Below, piece after piece: positions 1 to 7,501 of a stretch of DNA of 12,796 nucleotides. The stretch's first letter is position 1; every line of letters begins with the position of its first letter. A program made the translations under genes and the position numbers. The notes beneath the pieces are model-generated. The model saw only the letters and a list, made by a program, of their open reading frames with translations. It ran no database searches and was not told where the DNA came from. Origin of the DNA: an uncultured Selenomonadaceae bacterium (lineage in GTDB: Bacteria > Bacillota > Negativicutes > Selenomonadales > Selenomonadaceae); assembly GCA_945637225.1 (NCBI GenBank), contig CALZDE010000038.1:1-12796 (forward strand). The letters run 5' to 3'.

Positions 1-18
1 GAATAAGGAATGAAACTT

Positions 19-35
19 AAAAGCAATAGCTTTTT
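19..35 (+). other. Small A/T-rich hairpin with T run upstream of glmS
   Basis: AAAAGC (19-24) and GCTTTT (29-34) pair around the loop AATA, and a run of five T starts at 31. The stem has only two G-C pairs. It could be the end of a terminator for a gene left of the window, or part of the glmS leader. A TATAAG at 35-40 could be a -10 box, but I see no matching -35. The rest of 1-61 holds nothing I recognise. Confidence 0.3.
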
Positions 36-61
36 ATAAGTTTTCAGTAACGGTTCTATTT

Positions 62-1891
62 ATGTGTGGTATTGTTGGTTATGTAGGTGACAATCAAGCG
101 GCTAATTTCCTTTTGGATGGTTTGGCTAAACTGGAGTATCGTGGTTATGACTCTGCTGGTATCGCTGTTTTTGATGGTGAGAATATCCGTGTAGAGAAGA
201 GCGTAGGCCGTTTGGCTTCCCTTCGTGACAAGGTAAAGGATGATACTCCTGTTGGTACTATGGGTATCGGTCATACCCGTTGGGCAACTCATGGCCGTCC
301 ATGTGACAGAAATTCTCATCCTCACACTGATTGCCATGGCGATTTTGTAATTGTACACAACGGCATTATCGAGAACTATCTCACTCTGAAGGAAGAACTG
401 CAGGCTAAGGGTCATGAGTTCCGTTCCGAGACTGATACTGAGGTTGTAGCACATCTCTTAGAGGATGTTTACAACGGTGATTTCGAGGCTTCTGTACGTG
501 AAGTTCTGCGCCGTATCGAGGGTTCTTACTCTCTGGTATTCATGTCCAAGGCAAATCCTGACTGCCTCATCTGCTCCAAGCAGGATAACCCGCTGATTAT
601 CGGTCTGGGCGAGGGTGAAAACTTCGTTGCTTCTGATATTCCTGCAATTATTGCATATACCCGTCGCAATTATATCCTCAATGATGGCGAGTTAGCTATC
701 GTTAAGAAGGATTCCGTATGGATCAGCAATCGTCAGGGTGAGCCTGTAACCAAGAAGGTATTCGAGGTTACCTGGAATGCTGAGGCTGCTGAAAAGGGCG
801 GTTATGAGCATTTCATGCTGAAGGAAATTCATGAGCAGCCAAAGGCAGTTCGTGACACCATGTCTGCTCGTATCGGCAAGGACGGCAAGTCCATTGTTAT
901 GGATGAGCTGAAGTGGACTTCTGAATTTGTAAATTCCTTCAATAAGATGTATATCATCGCTTGCGGTACTGCTTATAATGCTGGTCTGGTTGGCAAGTAT
1001 TATTTAGAGAAGCTGGCTCGTATTCCAGTAGAGATTGATGTAGCTTCCGAGTTCCGTTATCGCGATCCTATAATTGATGAAAATACCCTCGTTATCGTAG
1101 TCAGCCAGTCCGGTGAAACTATTGATACTCTGGCAGCACTGAAGGAGTCCAAGCGTTTAGGCGCAAAGACCTTGGCTGTTACCAATGTAGTAGGTTCTTC
1201 TATTGCCCGTGAAGCAGATCAGGTTATTTATACCTGGGCTGGTCCTGAGATTGCTGTTGCTTCCACTAAGGCATACACCACCCAGATTGTACTGATGTTC
1301 ATGCTTTCCCTGTACATGGGCGAGCTGAAGGGCACTATCCCTGCTGACCGCGTTGCTGAGCTGGTAGGTGAGCTGCAGAAGCTGCCTACTCATGTAGGTG
1401 AGACCTTAGAGGATGTTGAGCCTATTAAGACCTTTGCAAAGCAGTATGGCTACAATGATGATGTATTCTACATTGGCCGTTCCCTTGACTATCATGTAGC
1501 TTTGGAGGGTTCCCTGAAGCTGAAGGAGATTTCCTACATTCACGCTGAGGCTTATGCAGCTGGTGAGCTGAAGCATGGTACTCTGGCTCTCATCATTGAG
1601 GGTGTACCTGTTATTGCACTGGCTACTCAGAAGGATGTATATGAGAAGACCCTGAGCAACATCAAGGAAGTTAAGGCTCGTGATGCAGTAGTTATCGGTA
1701 TTGCGGCATTTGATGATACTGAGCTGGAGAAGTACGTTGACCATGTAATCAAGGTTCCTAAGACTGATGAACTTCTGATTCCAATCCTCACTGTAATTCC
1801 TCTGCAGCTGTTGGCTTACTATGCAGCTATTACCCGTGGCTGTGATGTAGATAAGCCTCGTAACCTGGCTAAGTCCGTTACTGTTGAGTAA
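62..1891 (+). CDS. glmS: Glutamine--fructose-6-phosphate aminotransferase (isomerizing)
   Basis: This cytoplasmic enzyme makes glucosamine-6-phosphate from fructose-6-phosphate and glutamine, the first step to UDP-GlcNAc for peptidoglycan. The 609 aa match the usual family length (about 600-610). An N-terminal class II glutaminase domain (about 2-220) begins MCGIVGYVG; Cys2 becomes the N-terminal nucleophile after Met removal, which fixes the ATG at 62. GHTRWATHG and HNGIIENY are typical glutaminase motifs. Two SIS sugar-isomerase domains follow (about 290-420 and 460-590), with CGTAYNAG, SQSGET and AEAYAAGELKHG. The C-terminus LAKSVTVE carries the conserved lysine (Lys604) of the fructose-6-phosphate site. 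No Shine-Dalgarno sequence stands at a normal distance before the start. Only 61 upstream bases are visible, so a glmS ribozyme further out cannot be judged. Its own terminator follows at 1920. Codon use is strongly biased (CGT, CTG, few AGA/AGG), which suggests high expression. Confidence 0.98.
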   Translation: MCGIVGYVGDNQAANFLLDGLAKLEYRGYDSAGIAVFDGENIRVEKSVGRLASLRDKVKDDTPVGTMGIGHTRWATHGRPCDRNSHPHTDCHGDFVIVHNGIIENYLTLKEELQAKGHEFRSETDTEVVAHLLEDVYNGDFEASVREVLRRIEGSYSLVFMSKANPDCLICSKQDNPLIIGLGEGENFVASDIPAIIAYTRRNYILNDGELAIVKKDSVWISNRQGEPVTKKVFEVTWNAEAAEKGGYEHFMLKEIHEQPKAVRDTMSARIGKDGKSIVMDELKWTSEFVNSFNKMYIIACGTAYNAGLVGKYYLEKLARIPVEIDVASEFRYRDPIIDENTLVIVVSQSGETIDTLAALKESKRLGAKTLAVTNVVGSSIAREADQVIYTWAGPEIAVASTKAYTTQIVLMFMLSLYMGELKGTIPADRVAELVGELQKLPTHVGETLEDVEPIKTFAKQYGYNDDVFYIGRSLDYHVALEGSLKLKEISYIHAEAYAAGELKHGTLALIIEGVPVIALATQKDVYEKTLSNIKEVKARDAVVIGIAAFDDTELEKYVDHVIKVPKTDELLIPILTVIPLQLLAYYAAITRGCDVDKPRNLAKSVTVE

Positions 1892-1919
1892 TGAGATAAA
1901 TTAATTTCAGTTAAATATG

Positions 1920-1947
1920 AGAGCCGTCTTTATCGGGCGGCTCTTTT
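1920..1947 (+). terminator. Intrinsic terminator after glmS
   Basis: The arm AGAGCCGTC (1920-1928) pairs with GGCGGCTCT (1936-1944) over nine base pairs including one T-G wobble. The loop is seven bases and TTTT follows at 1944-1947. It lies 28 bases after the glmS stop and only about 40 bases before the guaB start. Confidence 0.88.
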
Positions 1948-1970
1948 CACAAATAAATTTATTAAAGAAA

Positions 1971-1979
1971 AGGAAGGGT
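1971..1979 (+). promoter_or_regulatory. Ribosome binding site selecting the TTG start of guaB
   Basis: AGGAAGG at 1971-1977 lies about ten bases before TTG 1988. No ATG or in-frame GTG occurs near that spacing; the GTG at 1978 is out of frame. The encoded N-terminus after the TTG matches the family from its first residues, which supports this start. Confidence 0.75.
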
Positions 1980-1987
1980 GACTTAAG

Positions 1988-3490
1988 TTGGCATTCTATT
2001 TCAGTGAACCATCTCATACCTTTGGTGAATATTTATTGGTACCTGGTTATTCCTCTGACAAGTGTATTCCTGCAAATGTAAGCCTCAAGACTCCATTAGT
2101 AAAGTTCAAGGCTGGTGAGGAGCCAAAGATTTCCTTAAATATTCCTATGACCTCTGCAATCATGCAGTCCGTATCCAACGATACCATGGCAATTGCTCTG
2201 GCCCGTGAGGGTGGTGTTTCCTTCATTTATGGTTCTCAGTCCATTGAGGAAGAAGCTGCTATGGTAGCTCGCGTAAAGAACTACAAATCTGGTTTCGTAG
2301 GCAGTGATTCCAATATCCGTCCTGATACTACCTTAGGTGAGATTCTGGCACTGAAGGAAAAGACTGGTCATTCTACTATGGCTGTTACTGAGGATGGTAC
2401 TCCTACTGGCAAGCTGTTAGGCGTTGTTACCAGCCGTGACTATCGCATAAGCCGCATGAGCATGGATGTTCCTGCTCGTGAGTTCATGACTCCATTTGAT
2501 CAGCTGGTTTATGCAAGTGCTGACACTACTCTTTCTGAGGCAAATGATATTATCTGGGATAAGAAGCTGAATATGCTTCCATTGGTTGATGAAAATCAGC
2601 GTCTCCGTTACATGGTATTCCGTAAGGATTACACCGATAACAAGGAAAATGAGTTAGAGCTTATTGATGAAAACAAGCGTTATATCGTAGGTGCTGGTAT
2701 CAATACCCGTGACTATGCTGAGCGTGTACCTGCTCTTTTGAAGGCTGGTGCTGATGTACTGTGCATTGACTCCTCCGAGGGTTTCTCCGAGTGGCAGCGC
2801 ATTACCCTGAATTACATTCACGAGAACTTCGGTGAGGATGTAAAGGTTGGTGCTGGTAACGTAGTTGACCGCGAGGGCTTCATGTTCTTAGCTAAGGCTG
2901 GTGCTGACTTTATTAAGGTAGGTATCGGTGGCGGTTCCATCTGTATTACCCGTGAGACTAAGGGTATCGGCCGTGGCCAGGCAACTGCTCTGATTGATGT
3001 TTGCAAGGCTCGTGACGAATATTTCCAGAACACTGGTATTTATATTCCTGTATGCTCTGATGGCGGTATCGTTCATGACTACCACATGACTTTGGCACTG
3101 GCTATGGGTGCTGACTTCATGATGTTAGGCCGTTACTTCTCCCGCTTCGATGAAAGCCCTACCGACAAGGTAAAGGTAAATGGTACTTACTACAAGGAGT
3201 ACTGGGGCGAGGGTTCCAACCGTGCCCGCAACTGGCAGCGTTATGACTTAGGCGGTTCCAAGAAGCTGAGCTTTGAGGAAGGCGTTGATTCCTTCGTACC
3301 ATATGCAGGTTCTTTGAAGGACAATGTAGGCGTTACTCTTTCCAAGGTACGTTCTACCATGTGCAACTGCGGTGCTCTTTCCATTAAGGAACTGCAGGAG
3401 AAGGCTCGCCTGACTCTGGTATCTTCTACCAGTATTGTAGAGGGCGGTTCCCACGATGTAATTCTTCGTGACCAGCTCACTAGAAACTAA
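1988..3490 (+). CDS. guaB: IMP dehydrogenase, Tritrichomonas-like subtype
   Basis: This cytoplasmic enzyme oxidises IMP to XMP with NAD+, the committed step to guanine nucleotides. The 500 aa form a TIM barrel interrupted by a CBS-domain pair (about 105-225). The active-site loop is GGGSICITRETKGIGRGQ with the nucleophile Cys319. Asp358 in SDGG contacts the IMP ribose. The mobile flap carries the Arg418-Tyr419 dyad in RNWQRYD. From memory, Cys319, Asp358, Arg418 and Tyr419 have the same numbers in T. foetus IMPDH, and the protein reads like that enzyme along its whole length rather than like B. subtilis or E. coli GuaB. Lys310 and Glu431, the T. foetus residues linked to mycophenolic-acid resistance, are also present, so weak inhibition is predicted. 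The start is TTG behind a good ribosome site. Codon bias is strong, as in glmS. A terminator follows. No clear promoter is visible between the glmS terminator and this gene. Confidence 0.97.
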   Translation: MAFYFSEPSHTFGEYLLVPGYSSDKCIPANVSLKTPLVKFKAGEEPKISLNIPMTSAIMQSVSNDTMAIALAREGGVSFIYGSQSIEEEAAMVARVKNYKSGFVGSDSNIRPDTTLGEILALKEKTGHSTMAVTEDGTPTGKLLGVVTSRDYRISRMSMDVPAREFMTPFDQLVYASADTTLSEANDIIWDKKLNMLPLVDENQRLRYMVFRKDYTDNKENELELIDENKRYIVGAGINTRDYAERVPALLKAGADVLCIDSSEGFSEWQRITLNYIHENFGEDVKVGAGNVVDREGFMFLAKAGADFIKVGIGGGSICITRETKGIGRGQATALIDVCKARDEYFQNTGIYIPVCSDGGIVHDYHMTLALAMGADFMMLGRYFSRFDESPTDKVKVNGTYYKEYWGEGSNRARNWQRYDLGGSKKLSFEEGVDSFVPYAGSLKDNVGVTLSKVRSTMCNCGALSIKELQEKARLTLVSSTSIVEGGSHDVILRDQLTRN

Positions 3491-3507
3491 TTAAATTGAA
3501 TTTTACA

Positions 3508-3541
3508 ACAGCCTGTGGTAGTGATACTGCGGGCTGTTTTT
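3508..3541 (+). terminator. Intrinsic terminator after guaB
   Basis: ACAGCCTG (3508-3515) pairs with CGGGCTGT (3530-3537) through eight pairs with one wobble. The loop is 14 bases and a T run covers 3537-3541. It begins 18 bases after the guaB stop and separates guaB from the two-component genes. Confidence 0.85.
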
Positions 3542-3575
3542 CATTGTCTTGCAGGAATATTTCATTATTGTATTG

Positions 3576-3596
3576 TATAATTCATGTATACAAAAT
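3576..3596 (+). promoter_or_regulatory. Probable -10 box and start region of the two-component operon
   Basis: A perfect TATAAT at 3576-3581 stands 35 bases before the regulator ATG. No good -35 lies at 16-18 bases; the nearest candidate, TTGCAG at 3549-3554, is 21 bases away, so activation by a bound factor is possible. The predicted transcript start (about 3588) falls inside ATGTATACAAAAT (3584-3596), which contains the palindrome TGTATACA and is flanked by TTCAT and ATGAA. The same 13 bases occur in the aspA leader. Confidence 0.4.
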
Positions 3597-3615
3597 GAAA
3601 ACAGGGGGCGTTTTT

Positions 3616-4293
3616 ATGCGTGTACTATTGGCAGAGGACGATACCAAATTAGGAAAATTGACTAAATATATGCTGGAGCAAAATAAAATTTCTGCTGAAT
3701 GGATTCAGCGTGGCGATGAGATTTATGATTTTGCGATGTATAATGATGAATATGATGTGCTGATTCTGGACTGGATGCTTCCAGGAGAGTCAGGCGTAGA
3801 GGCATGCCGTAAGCTTCGCAAGGCAGGCTATCAGAAGGCGGTACTGCTTTTGACGGCAAGGGATTCCATAGAGGATAGGGTAACTGGTCTTGACGCTGGT
3901 GCTGATGATTATTTGGTAAAGCCATTTGAATTTGCGGAGTTAATGGCGAGATTAAGGGCATTAGGCAGGAGAAGCTCACAGAAATTACAGCAGGATACCA
4001 CTGAGGTAGGCAGGCTTACTCTTGACCGCATCTCAAAACAGCTTAAAAAGGGAGAGCAGGATGTACAGCTTTCTCCACGAGAGTTTCAGATTTTTGATTT
4101 ATTAGTGCAGAATATAGGTATTGTAGTACCTCGTGACATTATTCTTGACCGTATCTGGGGCTTGGAAACAGAGGTCAGCTCCAATAATATTGATTCGTAT
4201 GTAAAATTAATTCGCAAGAAGCTGGAACAGGCTGACGGCGGAGTACAGATTAATACCATAAGGGGGGTTGGCTATAAACTGGAAGCGGAATAA
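3616..4293 (+). CDS. OmpR/PhoB-family response regulator
   Basis: This is a cytoplasmic DNA-binding response regulator of 225 aa, the usual family length. The receiver domain (1-115) has the acidic pocket Asp8-Asp9, the phosphorylation site Asp52 in LILDWMLPG, Thr80 in LLLTARD and Lys102 in YLVKPFE. A winged-helix C-terminal domain (about 130-223) has LSPREFQIFDLL, the SNNIDSYVKLIRKKL recognition-helix region and the terminal TIRGVGYKLE. The ATG at 3616 is chosen because AGGGGG (3603-3608) stands seven bases before it and the receiver fold begins at its second residue. The same frame stays open upstream to 3496, but that extension crosses the guaB terminator. The kinase gene overlaps its 3' end, so the two form one operon. 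The signal and targets cannot be read from the sequence; CiaR-, YkoG- or PhoP-like regulators are all plausible relatives. Confidence 0.95.
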   Translation: MRVLLAEDDTKLGKLTKYMLEQNKISAEWIQRGDEIYDFAMYNDEYDVLILDWMLPGESGVEACRKLRKAGYQKAVLLLTARDSIEDRVTGLDAGADDYLVKPFEFAELMARLRALGRRSSQKLQQDTTEVGRLTLDRISKQLKKGEQDVQLSPREFQIFDLLVQNIGIVVPRDIILDRIWGLETEVSSNNIDSYVKLIRKKLEQADGGVQINTIRGVGYKLEAE

Positions 4294-5584
4294 ACAGAAT
4301 TTTACTACCTTGTCTAATCACAGCCGAAAAAAACTCACGTTATATTATACCGTTATAATGTTTGCTGTTTTTGCATGTATTCTTCTGATGGTAAGGGGAA
4401 GCGTGGAATGGGCTGTTTCCTCAGAACAGGCTTCGGAGGTAGCAGAGGTAGCACAGGATGTTGCTTATACAGAGTCTATGATGCTGGCTAATGGCATGTA
4501 CATGGGTGATGATCTAGGTCAGAGGGACAGATTTTTCTTCTATGTTTTTGATAAGGCCGGAAACCTTCAAAATTATTCCCGTGCCTCTGAGCAATTGGAG
4601 CACAGTATTCTGGAAGTTATCAATAATGGACAGGTGCCTATTGGTGATGTAAGCATGGTCGAACTGAAGGACAGTAAGAATAAAAAGGCAGTATTGCTCC
4701 TTACCTCGACAGACATTATTTTGAACCATACGGCAGTAGGTACAGTTTTTGTGGGAAAAGATGTAACCGCTTTTTATAAGGGTATAAAAAAATCTACGTA
4801 TTTCATGGCAGGTATTTCAATGATTGCCTTGATAATTGCTGCATTTATCGGTTATTCCCTGTCGGGAAAAGTGATTTCTCCTATGGAAGAAGCCTATGAA
4901 AGACAGAGACAGTTTGCGGCAGATGCTTCACATGAGCTTCGTACTCCTCTAGCAGTAGTCATGGCTTCGGCAGATATGCTGCAAAGTGACCCGTCAATTA
5001 CGTCGCCAATCTGCAAACAGGTCATTGATGATTTGAAGGATGAAGTTAAGAAAATGACGAAACTGGTCGGTGATCTTTTGACGGTGGCTAGAAGTGATGG
5101 TAATGCAGAAAAGCTTGTAGTGACAGAATTTTCTATATCAGAGACATTTCAGCAGATTATAAGGAATATGCAGGCTATTGCTGAACAGAAAAACATAACT
5201 CTGACAGGAAATATACCTGATGATATGGTGTACCGAGGTGACCAGCAGAAGATATCCCAGCTGATTATGATATTTGTAGATAATGCCATAAAATATACTC
5301 CTAAGGGCGGGGAGGTTTCTGTAAATCTGCAGGAAAAGAAAGGCAAGAAAAATCTGCTTACTTTTTCGGTAAGTGATACAGGCATAGGTATTGCCAAGGA
5401 AGACCAGGAGAAAATATTTGGCAGATTTTACCGAGTGGATAAGGCACGTTCAAGGTCAATGGGCGGTAATGGTCTTGGTCTTGCAATTGCTATGGGGATA
5501 ATTAATAGTCATCATGGCAAGGTGTATGTAGACAGTGTTCTTGAAAAAGGGACTACATTTACAATTGAATTAAAAAATCTGTGA
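4268..5584 (+). CDS. Sensor histidine kinase, partner of the upstream regulator
   Basis: This is a membrane sensor kinase of about 438 aa. It has a basic N-terminus, a first membrane segment (about 25-44), an extracytoplasmic sensor region (about 45-177) and a second membrane segment (about 178-199). The HisKA domain follows with FAADASHELRTPLAV, where His222 is the phosphorylation site. The ATPase domain has the N box FVDNAIKYTP, DTGIGIAKED, the F-box FGRFYRVDKARS and GGNGLGLAIAMG. Only about ten residues lie between TM2 and the HisKA helix, so no full HAMP domain is present. The sensor region matches no domain I can name. The start is uncertain: TTG 4268 overlaps the regulator by 26 bases, but AGGGGGG touches it with no spacer; TTG 4310 is an alternative that keeps the first membrane segment. 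ATG 4358 would cut into that segment. A terminator follows at 5607. Confidence 0.93.
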   Translation: MAINWKRNKQNFTTLSNHSRKKLTLYYTVIMFAVFACILLMVRGSVEWAVSSEQASEVAEVAQDVAYTESMMLANGMYMGDDLGQRDRFFFYVFDKAGNLQNYSRASEQLEHSILEVINNGQVPIGDVSMVELKDSKNKKAVLLLTSTDIILNHTAVGTVFVGKDVTAFYKGIKKSTYFMAGISMIALIIAAFIGYSLSGKVISPMEEAYERQRQFAADASHELRTPLAVVMASADMLQSDPSITSPICKQVIDDLKDEVKKMTKLVGDLLTVARSDGNAEKLVVTEFSISETFQQIIRNMQAIAEQKNITLTGNIPDDMVYRGDQQKISQLIMIFVDNAIKYTPKGGEVSVNLQEKKGKKNLLTFSVSDTGIGIAKEDQEKIFGRFYRVDKARSRSMGGNGLGLAIAMGIINSHHGKVYVDSVLEKGTTFTIELKNL

Positions 5585-5606
5585 TAGTTTTTTGGCTATT
5601 TTGTAT

Positions 5607-5643
5607 GTTAGCATTGTTTTTTATGCAGTGCTAACTTTTTTTT
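5607..5643 (+). terminator. Intrinsic terminator after the two-component operon
   Basis: GTTAGCATTG (5607-5616) pairs with CAGTGCTAAC (5626-5635) over ten pairs with one wobble. A nine-base loop separates the arms and eight T residues follow (5636-5643). It lies 22 bases after the kinase stop. Confidence 0.9.
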
Positions 5644-5733
5644 AAAAAAGGGAAAAATCAAGAGGATTTTTATAATTTTTCACGAATATAAATGTAGAGT
5701 ATGTTTTTTATGAATAGGTAGGGGGAGTTATAA

Positions 5734-7479
5734 ATGTTTGCAAGATTTACGATGGCGCAAAAGTTTTATATGGCATTTGGTGCGCTGTTTATACTATTTT
5801 CATTATTCGGGTTACATTCATACAAATCATCAGCAGTGCTTTATCAGTCTGCTAGGGATATTGAGTCATGGGGAAGCAGTAATCATCTCCTAGGTGAGCT
5901 TGAAGCAAATCTTGAAAACTATGATAGCTATGTATCTTTGCTGACAGAGATTGACAGAGAGAATGAGTATAAGGCAATAGTAGCAAACATAAAGAAGCTG
6001 GATGGATATATAGACGAGAGCTTTGAAGAATATCGCGAGGTATTGGAAAATACTGTATATACGGATGAAGATATAGCTCAAGGCATTGACAAGGAAGAAA
6101 TGGAAGCCCTTGAGAAAGAGGTGAAGATGTGGGAGGATTATAAGGCTGCGGCAGGTAAGGTAGTGAATTTTGGACCAGAGGCTCTGACTAACAGAGAGGC
6201 ATTTGAAGCAGCAGTGAAGGAGAAGAATGCTTCATATGCTGTACTGATTAAGGCTATTAATGATGATGTAGACCTCTGTCATGCAGGCGAGAAGGAAGCT
6301 GTGGAGCAGGCTAAAGACATTCATAGCTTTGTAGTAACCTCAACCGTAGGTGCATTGGCATTTGTATTGTGTTTTATTTTGAGTGTACTTTATCTGATGA
6401 TTCGCAATGTACGCAGGGCTTCCAGTACAGTAATTGCCGTAGCTGAGAAGGTAGCACAGGGTGATTTAAGAGAGCGTGCTGTTGTATATGGCAAGGATGA
6501 ATTTGGTCAGATAGCAGTACATTTCAATGATATGATGGATAATGTACGTAATATGTGCGGAACTATTCAGGAGATTGCGGAGGATGTATCTCATGCTTCT
6601 GATGAACTTACAGCAAATGCAAATGAAGTAGCAAAGTCCACAGAACACGTTTCCAGAGCGATGGTTTCTGTTGCTGAGTCTGCCGAAAAGCAGGTAAGCG
6701 AGCTGGATGTTACTGACCAGAAAGTTACCATAATGGTAGACGTAATGACAAAGGTAACAGAGGGATTATCTACTACTGCGACGGCTGTAGATGAAGCTGT
6801 TGCCAAGACAAATGAAGGTAATACGCTAGCTATTGAGACTATTAATGGGATTAAGTTACTGACAGAGACTGTAGTTGCTTCTGCTGAACGAGTAGCTAAG
6901 CTGGGAGAGCATTCTGAGGAAATTGATAAGATTGTAGAGGTTATTACCAGCATTGCAGGCCAGACTAATCTCTTGGCACTCAATGCAGCAATTGAGGCAG
7001 CACGTGCAGGTGAGCATGGCAGAGGCTTTGCGGTAGTAGCAGAGGAAATCCGCAAGCTGGCAGAGGAATCAAATGACGCAGCATTACAGATAGGACAGCT
7101 CATTCAAGGCATTCAGGAGGAAACAAAGAATGCAGTTACAGTTATGAATGAAGGTGCGGCTGCTGCTGAGAATGGCCGTAATAATTTGGAACGCACAGGT
7201 AAAGCATTGTCTATCATACTTGAGATGGTAAGTAAGCTGAATGCAAGCTATGATGAAATGAAGAATAATGTATCAAATCTTGGTGCGCCAATAGAGGATA
7301 TCGTTATGGCTATGACAGAGACTTATGCGGCTGCTACTATGATTAGTGAGGAAATTGAGAAGGTTTCCGCTTCAAGTCAGGAACAGACAGCGATAGCTCA
7401 GACTATAGCTTCAAGCAGTGAATCATTGGCTACCGACGCTGATAAGTTAAGGGCGGCAACTATGAAATTCAAGCTGTAA
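5734..7479 (+). CDS. Methyl-accepting chemotaxis protein
   Basis: This is a transmembrane chemoreceptor of 581 aa that would control CheA kinase activity. The order is TM1 (about 11-30), a helical extracytoplasmic ligand domain (about 31-195) resembling a four-helix bundle, TM2 (about 199-223), HAMP (about 224-276), and a long coiled-coil signalling domain to the end. The hairpin tip shows the hallmark QTNLLALNAAIEAARAGEHG followed by RGFAVVAEEIRKLAEES. The C-terminus (ATMKFKL) has no NWETF-type CheR-tethering pentapeptide. GGGGGAG-like ribosome sequence (AGGGGGAG near 5720-5727) precedes the ATG. TATAAT at 5671-5676 may be a -10 box, with no good -35. No flagellar or other che genes are in the window, so this is a scattered receptor. 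The ligand is unknown; its acidic sensor helices (65-135) name no substrate. The aldolase starts 22 bases after its stop. Confidence 0.95.
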   Translation: MFARFTMAQKFYMAFGALFILFSLFGLHSYKSSAVLYQSARDIESWGSSNHLLGELEANLENYDSYVSLLTEIDRENEYKAIVANIKKLDGYIDESFEEYREVLENTVYTDEDIAQGIDKEEMEALEKEVKMWEDYKAAAGKVVNFGPEALTNREAFEAAVKEKNASYAVLIKAINDDVDLCHAGEKEAVEQAKDIHSFVVTSTVGALAFVLCFILSVLYLMIRNVRRASSTVIAVAEKVAQGDLRERAVVYGKDEFGQIAVHFNDMMDNVRNMCGTIQEIAEDVSHASDELTANANEVAKSTEHVSRAMVSVAESAEKQVSELDVTDQKVTIMVDVMTKVTEGLSTTATAVDEAVAKTNEGNTLAIETINGIKLLTETVVASAERVAKLGEHSEEIDKIVEVITSIAGQTNLLALNAAIEAARAGEHGRGFAVVAEEIRKLAEESNDAALQIGQLIQGIQEETKNAVTVMNEGAAAAENGRNNLERTGKALSIILEMVSKLNASYDEMKNNVSNLGAPIEDIVMAMTETYAAATMISEEIEKVSASSQEQTAIAQTIASSSESLATDADKLRAATMKFKL

Positions 7480-7501
7480 TAGCGATAAAGAAGGTACGTA
7501 T

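Noticed and set aside
1..61. glmS ribozyme/riboswitch
   Set aside because: Only 61 bases are visible and none match the conserved core I recall; the ribozyme, if present, would lie mostly outside the window.
3496..3615. N-terminal extension of the response regulator to give 265 aa
   Set aside because: It crosses the guaB terminator, lacks a ribosome site, and is rich in Cys and Ser unlike receiver domains; ATG 3616 has a good ribosome site and begins the fold.
5641..5733. Sigma-28 type promoter before the chemoreceptor
   Set aside because: I looked for TAAA with a CCGATAT-like element at about 15 bases and found no acceptable pair.
6591..7103. 170-residue minus-strand reading frame opposite the chemoreceptor
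   Set aside because: Its Ala/Ser/Val-rich composition is the expected antisense shadow of the receptor's coiled coil; no ribosome site or family match.
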